Positions 61,342 to 64,000 of a stretch of 64,000 nucleotides of DNA are shown piece after piece (position 1 is the stretch's first letter; each line of letters begins with the position of its first letter). The DNA comes from JARYGU01 sp033795365. Its GTDB lineage: Bacteria > Pseudomonadota > Alphaproteobacteria > Rhizobiales > Rhizobiaceae. Made by a program: the position numbers and the translations under genes. The stretch covers positions 1 to 64,000 of the forward strand of contig JARYGU010000009.1 in NCBI GenBank assembly GCA_033795365.1, given 5' to 3'. Under the pieces are notes generated by a model. That model was given only the letters and a program-made list of their open reading frames with translations. It made no database searches and was not told the DNA's origin.

Positions 61342-62562
61342 TCAGATCGGCTGGCCGACCAGCATGCGGGGATGGTTTCTTCCGGCAATCCCTTCGGCCT
61401 GCCGGATGAAGTAGGATTTCAGGCCCGGCAGCCTGTCGACCATGCCGAGCCCCACATCCCGCAGGACGCGAACCGGGGTAATGTCGTTCGAAAAGAGCCG
61501 GTTCAGGACATCCGTGGTGACACCCATGCGGAAAGTGTCGAACCGCCGCCAGCCCTCGTAGCGCTCAAGCACGGACACCAATCCGATGTCGAGGCCCAGG
61601 CGATCGGCCTCGACGACCGTTTCGGCGAGTGCGGCGACGTCCTTGAAGCCGAGATTGAGGCCCTGGCCGGAAATCGGGTGGATGCCGTGGGCCGCGTCTC
61701 CGGCCAGCGCGAAGCGGGATCCGACGAAATCGCGGGCGAGCGTCAGGCCAAGAGGAAAGGCCTTCCTCCCTCCCGCAAGCTTCAGCGGGCCGAGCTTGTG
61801 GCCGAAGCGGCGTTCGAGCTCTTCCTCGAAGACGAGATCGTCGCTTTCGATCAGCCGGACGGCATCTTCCGTCCGCTCGGTCCAGACGAGGGACGAACGG
61901 TTTCCGGTCAGCGGCAGCGTGGCGAACGGACCGGCAGGCAGGAAATGCTCCTCTGCGGTACCCTCATGCGGCCGCTCGTGCTCCACCGTCGTGACTATCC
62001 CGGACTGGCCATAGTCGAACTTGACCGTTTTTATGCCCGCGATGTCGCGCAAGCGGGAGCGTACGCCGTCGCAGGCGACGAGGAGGCGGGTCCGGACCGT
62101 CGAGCCGTCCGAAAGGCAAACCGCATTGGCATGCACGTCCCGTTCGAAGTCCTCGACGGATGTGCCCCAGCGCACCGATATGCCGAGGGCTTCCGCCTGC
62201 TTCAAGAGAGCGCCCGTCATGGCGCGGTTCGGCACCATATGTGCGAAGGGGGTATCGTCACCGGCAGCGCCCGCACCCTCGAAGGTGAGAAAGACCGGCC
62301 GGACGGGATCGGCAGTCCTGGAATCGGTGATCACCATTCGGCGGATCGGCTCCGCTTCGGGCGCGATCTCTTCCCATATGCCAAGGACATCCAGCAGATT
62401 GCGGGCAGCCGCCACGATGGCCGAGGCTCTTTCGTCCTTCCGCCAGACATGCTCCGGCGCACCGTCGACGACCTCGACGGCGAGATGCGGAGCGGCCTTC
62501 TTCACGGCGACCGCGAGCGAAAGTCCGACGTAACCGCCGCCTGCGACAAGCATATCGATCAT
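61342..62562 (-). CDS. UbiH-type FAD-dependent aromatic hydroxylase
   Basis: 406 residues of the UbiH/UbiF/COQ6 flavin monooxygenase family, which hydroxylates the ubiquinone ring. FAD motifs: GxGxxG in VAGGGYVGLSLA, the DG motif in VACDGVRSRLR and GD in ALAGDAAHGIHPISGQGLNLG. The start is ATG 62562, with GGGAGAAG six bases upstream on the minus strand; the frame continues upstream without support. Which ring carbon is modified cannot be decided from sequence. Divergent from tesB. Confidence 0.9.
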   Translation of the reverse strand: MIDMLVAGGGYVGLSLAVAVKKAAPHLAVEVVDGAPEHVWRKDERASAIVAAARNLLDVLGIWEEIAPEAEPIRRMVITDSRTADPVRPVFLTFEGAGAAGDDTPFAHMVPNRAMTGALLKQAEALGISVRWGTSVEDFERDVHANAVCLSDGSTVRTRLLVACDGVRSRLRDIAGIKTVKFDYGQSGIVTTVEHERPHEGTAEEHFLPAGPFATLPLTGNRSSLVWTERTEDAVRLIESDDLVFEEELERRFGHKLGPLKLAGGRKAFPLGLTLARDFVGSRFALAGDAAHGIHPISGQGLNLGFKDVAALAETVVEADRLGLDIGLVSVLERYEGWRRFDTFRMGVTTDVLNRLFSNDITPVRVLRDVGLGMVDRLPGLKSYFIRQAEGIAGRNHPRMLVGQPI

Positions 62563-62647
62563 CAGCGCTTCTCCCATCCACTTGAGCTGTCCTTTCAGCC
62601 TATATAGAGGACTGAAGTCGGATTTCCTATCGCGGGAGAAAGCCCAA

Positions 62648-63532
62648 ATGTCGCGACAGCCTTCGAAGAATATCGCCATGGACACGCTGCTTGCGACGCT
62701 GGACCTTGAGAAACTCGAGGAAAATCTCTTTCGCGGCAGCAGCCCCAAAGTGGGCTGGCAGCGCGTTTTCGGCGGCCAGGTTATCGGCCAGGCGCTGGTC
62801 GCGGCGGCGCGCACCGTCGAGGAAGGGCGGTTCGTCCACTCGCTGCATGCCTATTTCATCCGCCCCGGAGATCCCGCGATACCGATCGTCTACGATGTCG
62901 AGCGTATCCGCGACGGCTCCTCCTTTTCCACGCGGCGGGCGATGGCCGTGCAGCATGGCAAGCCGATCTTCTTCATGACGGCTTCCTTCCAGGGGGAGGA
63001 GGACGGTTTCGAGCATCAGTTCTCCATGCCGGAGGTCCCCCCGCCGGAAAATCTTCTGGGAGAAAAGGAGATCAAGGAGCAGTATCTCGCCCATGCGCCG
63101 GAGCATATCCGGGCATACTGGGAGCGACCCCGTCCGATCGAGCTGCGGCCGGTGTCGCTGAAGCACTATTTCTCCGACGACAGGCTGGAGCCGCGCCAGC
63201 ATATCTGGGTGCGCACCACCGGCCCGGTACCCGCGCAGCGCCATCTTCAGGCGGCCGTCCTTGCCTATCTCTCCGACATGACTTTGCTCGATACTTCGCT
63301 CTTTGCGCATGGGACGTCGATATTCGACCGCAGCCTGCAGGTTGCCAGCCTCGATCACGCGATGTGGTTTCATCGTCCTTACGCGCTGGACGACTGGCTG
63401 CTCTATACGCAGGACAGCCCCTCCGCTTCGGGCGCACGCGGGATGACCAGAGGCAGCCTTTTCAGCCGTTCCGGTGTGCTGATTGCATCAGTTGCCCAGG
63501 AAGGATTGATTCGTAAAAAGGCACTTGATTAA
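62648..63532 (+). CDS. tesB: Acyl-CoA thioesterase II
   Basis: 294-residue double hot-dog thioesterase hydrolysing medium/long acyl-CoA. TesB blocks: VFGGQVIGQALVAAARTV, HSLHAYFIRPGD, ILSF-like AVLAYLSDMTLLDTSL (Asp of the catalytic network), and SLDHAMWFHRPYALDDWLLY. GGGAGAAA lies upstream of ATG 62648. Divergent from the UbiH-type gene and followed by the glnK promoter region. Confidence 0.94.
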   Translation: MSRQPSKNIAMDTLLATLDLEKLEENLFRGSSPKVGWQRVFGGQVIGQALVAAARTVEEGRFVHSLHAYFIRPGDPAIPIVYDVERIRDGSSFSTRRAMAVQHGKPIFFMTASFQGEEDGFEHQFSMPEVPPPENLLGEKEIKEQYLAHAPEHIRAYWERPRPIELRPVSLKHYFSDDRLEPRQHIWVRTTGPVPAQRHLQAAVLAYLSDMTLLDTSLFAHGTSIFDRSLQVASLDHAMWFHRPYALDDWLLYTQDSPSASGARGMTRGSLFSRSGVLIASVAQEGLIRKKALD

Positions 63533-63536
63533 AATC

Positions 63537-63560
63537 TGTGCATTTTTTCATTTTTGCACA
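63537..63560. promoter_or_regulatory. NtrC-binding-site candidate upstream of glnK
   Basis: TGTGCA and TGCACA arms, 12 bp apart, about 95 bp upstream of the sigma-54 promoter, the right distance for an NtrC enhancer site (consensus TGCACC-N5-GGTGCA). Confidence 0.5.
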
Positions 63561-63567
63561 CATTTTA

Positions 63568-63590
63568 GCCGCATTGTGTGGCGTTTTTTT
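63568..63590 (+). terminator. Possible tesB terminator
   Basis: Short stem (GCCGC 63568-63572 with GTGGC 63578-63582, including one G-T pair) directly followed by a run of Ts (63584-63590), 36 bp after the tesB stop. The stem is weak. Confidence 0.4.
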
Positions 63591-63654
63591 ACCAGCCCCT
63601 CGCGTGTCTATTTTTTCCTCTTTCTATTCAAGAACTTAAGATCGTTCGTGAATC

Positions 63655-63670
63655 TGGCACGCCCCTTGAA
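63655..63670 (+). promoter_or_regulatory. Sigma-54 promoter of glnK
   Basis: TGGCACGCCCCTTGAA matches the -24/-12 consensus TGGCACG-N4-TTGCW, with GA for GC at -12. It lies 95 bp before the glnK start. Together with the upstream NtrC-like site it indicates induction under nitrogen limitation. Confidence 0.85.
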
Positions 63671-63764
63671 TGTGTAGGCCCGGTCGTTGTGTGGACATGA
63701 AGTTGCCAGCGGCAAGGAGAGACGGCCCCCGCGCCGTGGATAAAACACAAGGATGGGAAGCCAG

Positions 63765-64000
63765 ATGAAAATTGTGATGGCCATTATCAAGCCGTTCAAG
63801 CTCGATGAGGTTCGAGAAGCCCTCACCGCGGTCGGTATTCAGGGCCTGACCGTGACTGAGGTGAAGGGCTACGGGCGCCAGAAGGGACACACCGAAATCT
63901 ATCGCGGCACCGAATATGCCGTGAGCTTTTTGCCGAAACTGAAGGTCGAGATTGCGGTGCCGAGCGAGCTGGTGGACAAGGCCGTCGACGCCATCGCGTC
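63765..64000 (+). CDS. glnK: Nitrogen regulatory PII protein GlnK (partial, cut by window end)
   Basis: The first 78 residues of a PII protein of about 112. It starts MKIVMAIIKPFKLDEVREAL and carries the T-loop with Tyr51 (YRGTEY), the site of uridylylation by GlnD. It relays nitrogen and energy status; GlnK usually blocks the AmtB ammonium channel encoded downstream. The N terminus and sigma-54 promoter point to GlnK rather than GlnB. amtB is expected just beyond the window. Confidence 0.95.
   Translation, partial: MKIVMAIIKPFKLDEVREALTAVGIQGLTVTEVKGYGRQKGHTEIYRGTEYAVSFLPKLKVEIAVPSELVDKAVDAIA

Overview
The window looks like a chromosomal stretch of a Rhizobiaceae alphaproteobacterium, probably near Sinorhizobium/Ensifer. 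The evidence is the cyclic beta-1,2-glucan exporter NdvA next to a tetramer-type pyruvate carboxylase, the acnA / ccmABCDG / yciB-ftsY-mtaB-dapF block, a SAM-II riboswitch in front of metA, RpiR- and AraC-regulated sugar and iron ABC operons, and glnK behind a sigma-54 promoter. The sequence is GC-rich, apart from short AT-rich promoter islands near 31.4-31.6 kb and 42.5-42.9 kb. The genus is inferred from gene order and protein resemblance recalled from memory, not from any search.

Layout. 0-9 kb: a rhizobial intergenic repeat and terminator, ndvA, a solo LuxR-type regulator, pyc, an acetyltransferase, and DUF2794 and DUF1223 proteins. 9-20 kb: acnA; the cytochrome c maturation operon ccmABCDG; and, on the other strand, dapF-mtaB-ftsY-yciB with overlapping ends. 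20-23 kb: SAM-II riboswitch plus metA (with the acetyl-CoA-type Glu111), galM and a beta-hydroxyacid dehydrogenase. 23-28.4 kb: a probable five-gene minus-strand operon (LprI-like protein, unannotated 53-residue lipoprotein, HdeD-like membrane protein fused to a cysteine-hydrolase-like domain, MFS carrier, ionotropic-glutamate-receptor-like channel), then an AraC regulator. 28.8-30.9 kb: small envelope proteins and a cold-shock unit. 31.4-38 kb: a complete sugar uptake operon (isomerase, ABC importer, RpiR regulator, PfkB kinase). 38-41.2 kb: an iron-chelate ABC importer. 41.6-57.4 kb: an accessory surface region. 57.6-64 kb: conserved housekeeping genes, tRNA-Gly(GCC), and the start of glnK.

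The accessory region is the most unusual part. A 1134-residue BapA-like protein carries 181 uninterrupted Asp-Ala dipeptides. It is followed by its apparent type I secretion system (TolC-like, C39-like-domain ABC exporter, HlyD-like adaptor) and a predicted exported alpha/beta hydrolase. Converging on this operon is a 1312-residue protein that fuses an alpha-helical toroid-like region, a MurF-type amino-acid ligase and a DD-peptidase-like serine hydrolase, with no visible signal peptide or membrane segment. An EAL phosphodiesterase gene lies just upstream of it. A polyanionic secreted scaffold beside an ATP-dependent carboxyl-amine ligase is reminiscent in principle of cyanophycin chemistry, where a Mur-type ligase decorates a poly-Asp chain. 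That link is a hypothesis only. Many coordinates for starts were refined using ribosome binding sites and overlapping stop/start codons; several starts are GTG or TTG.
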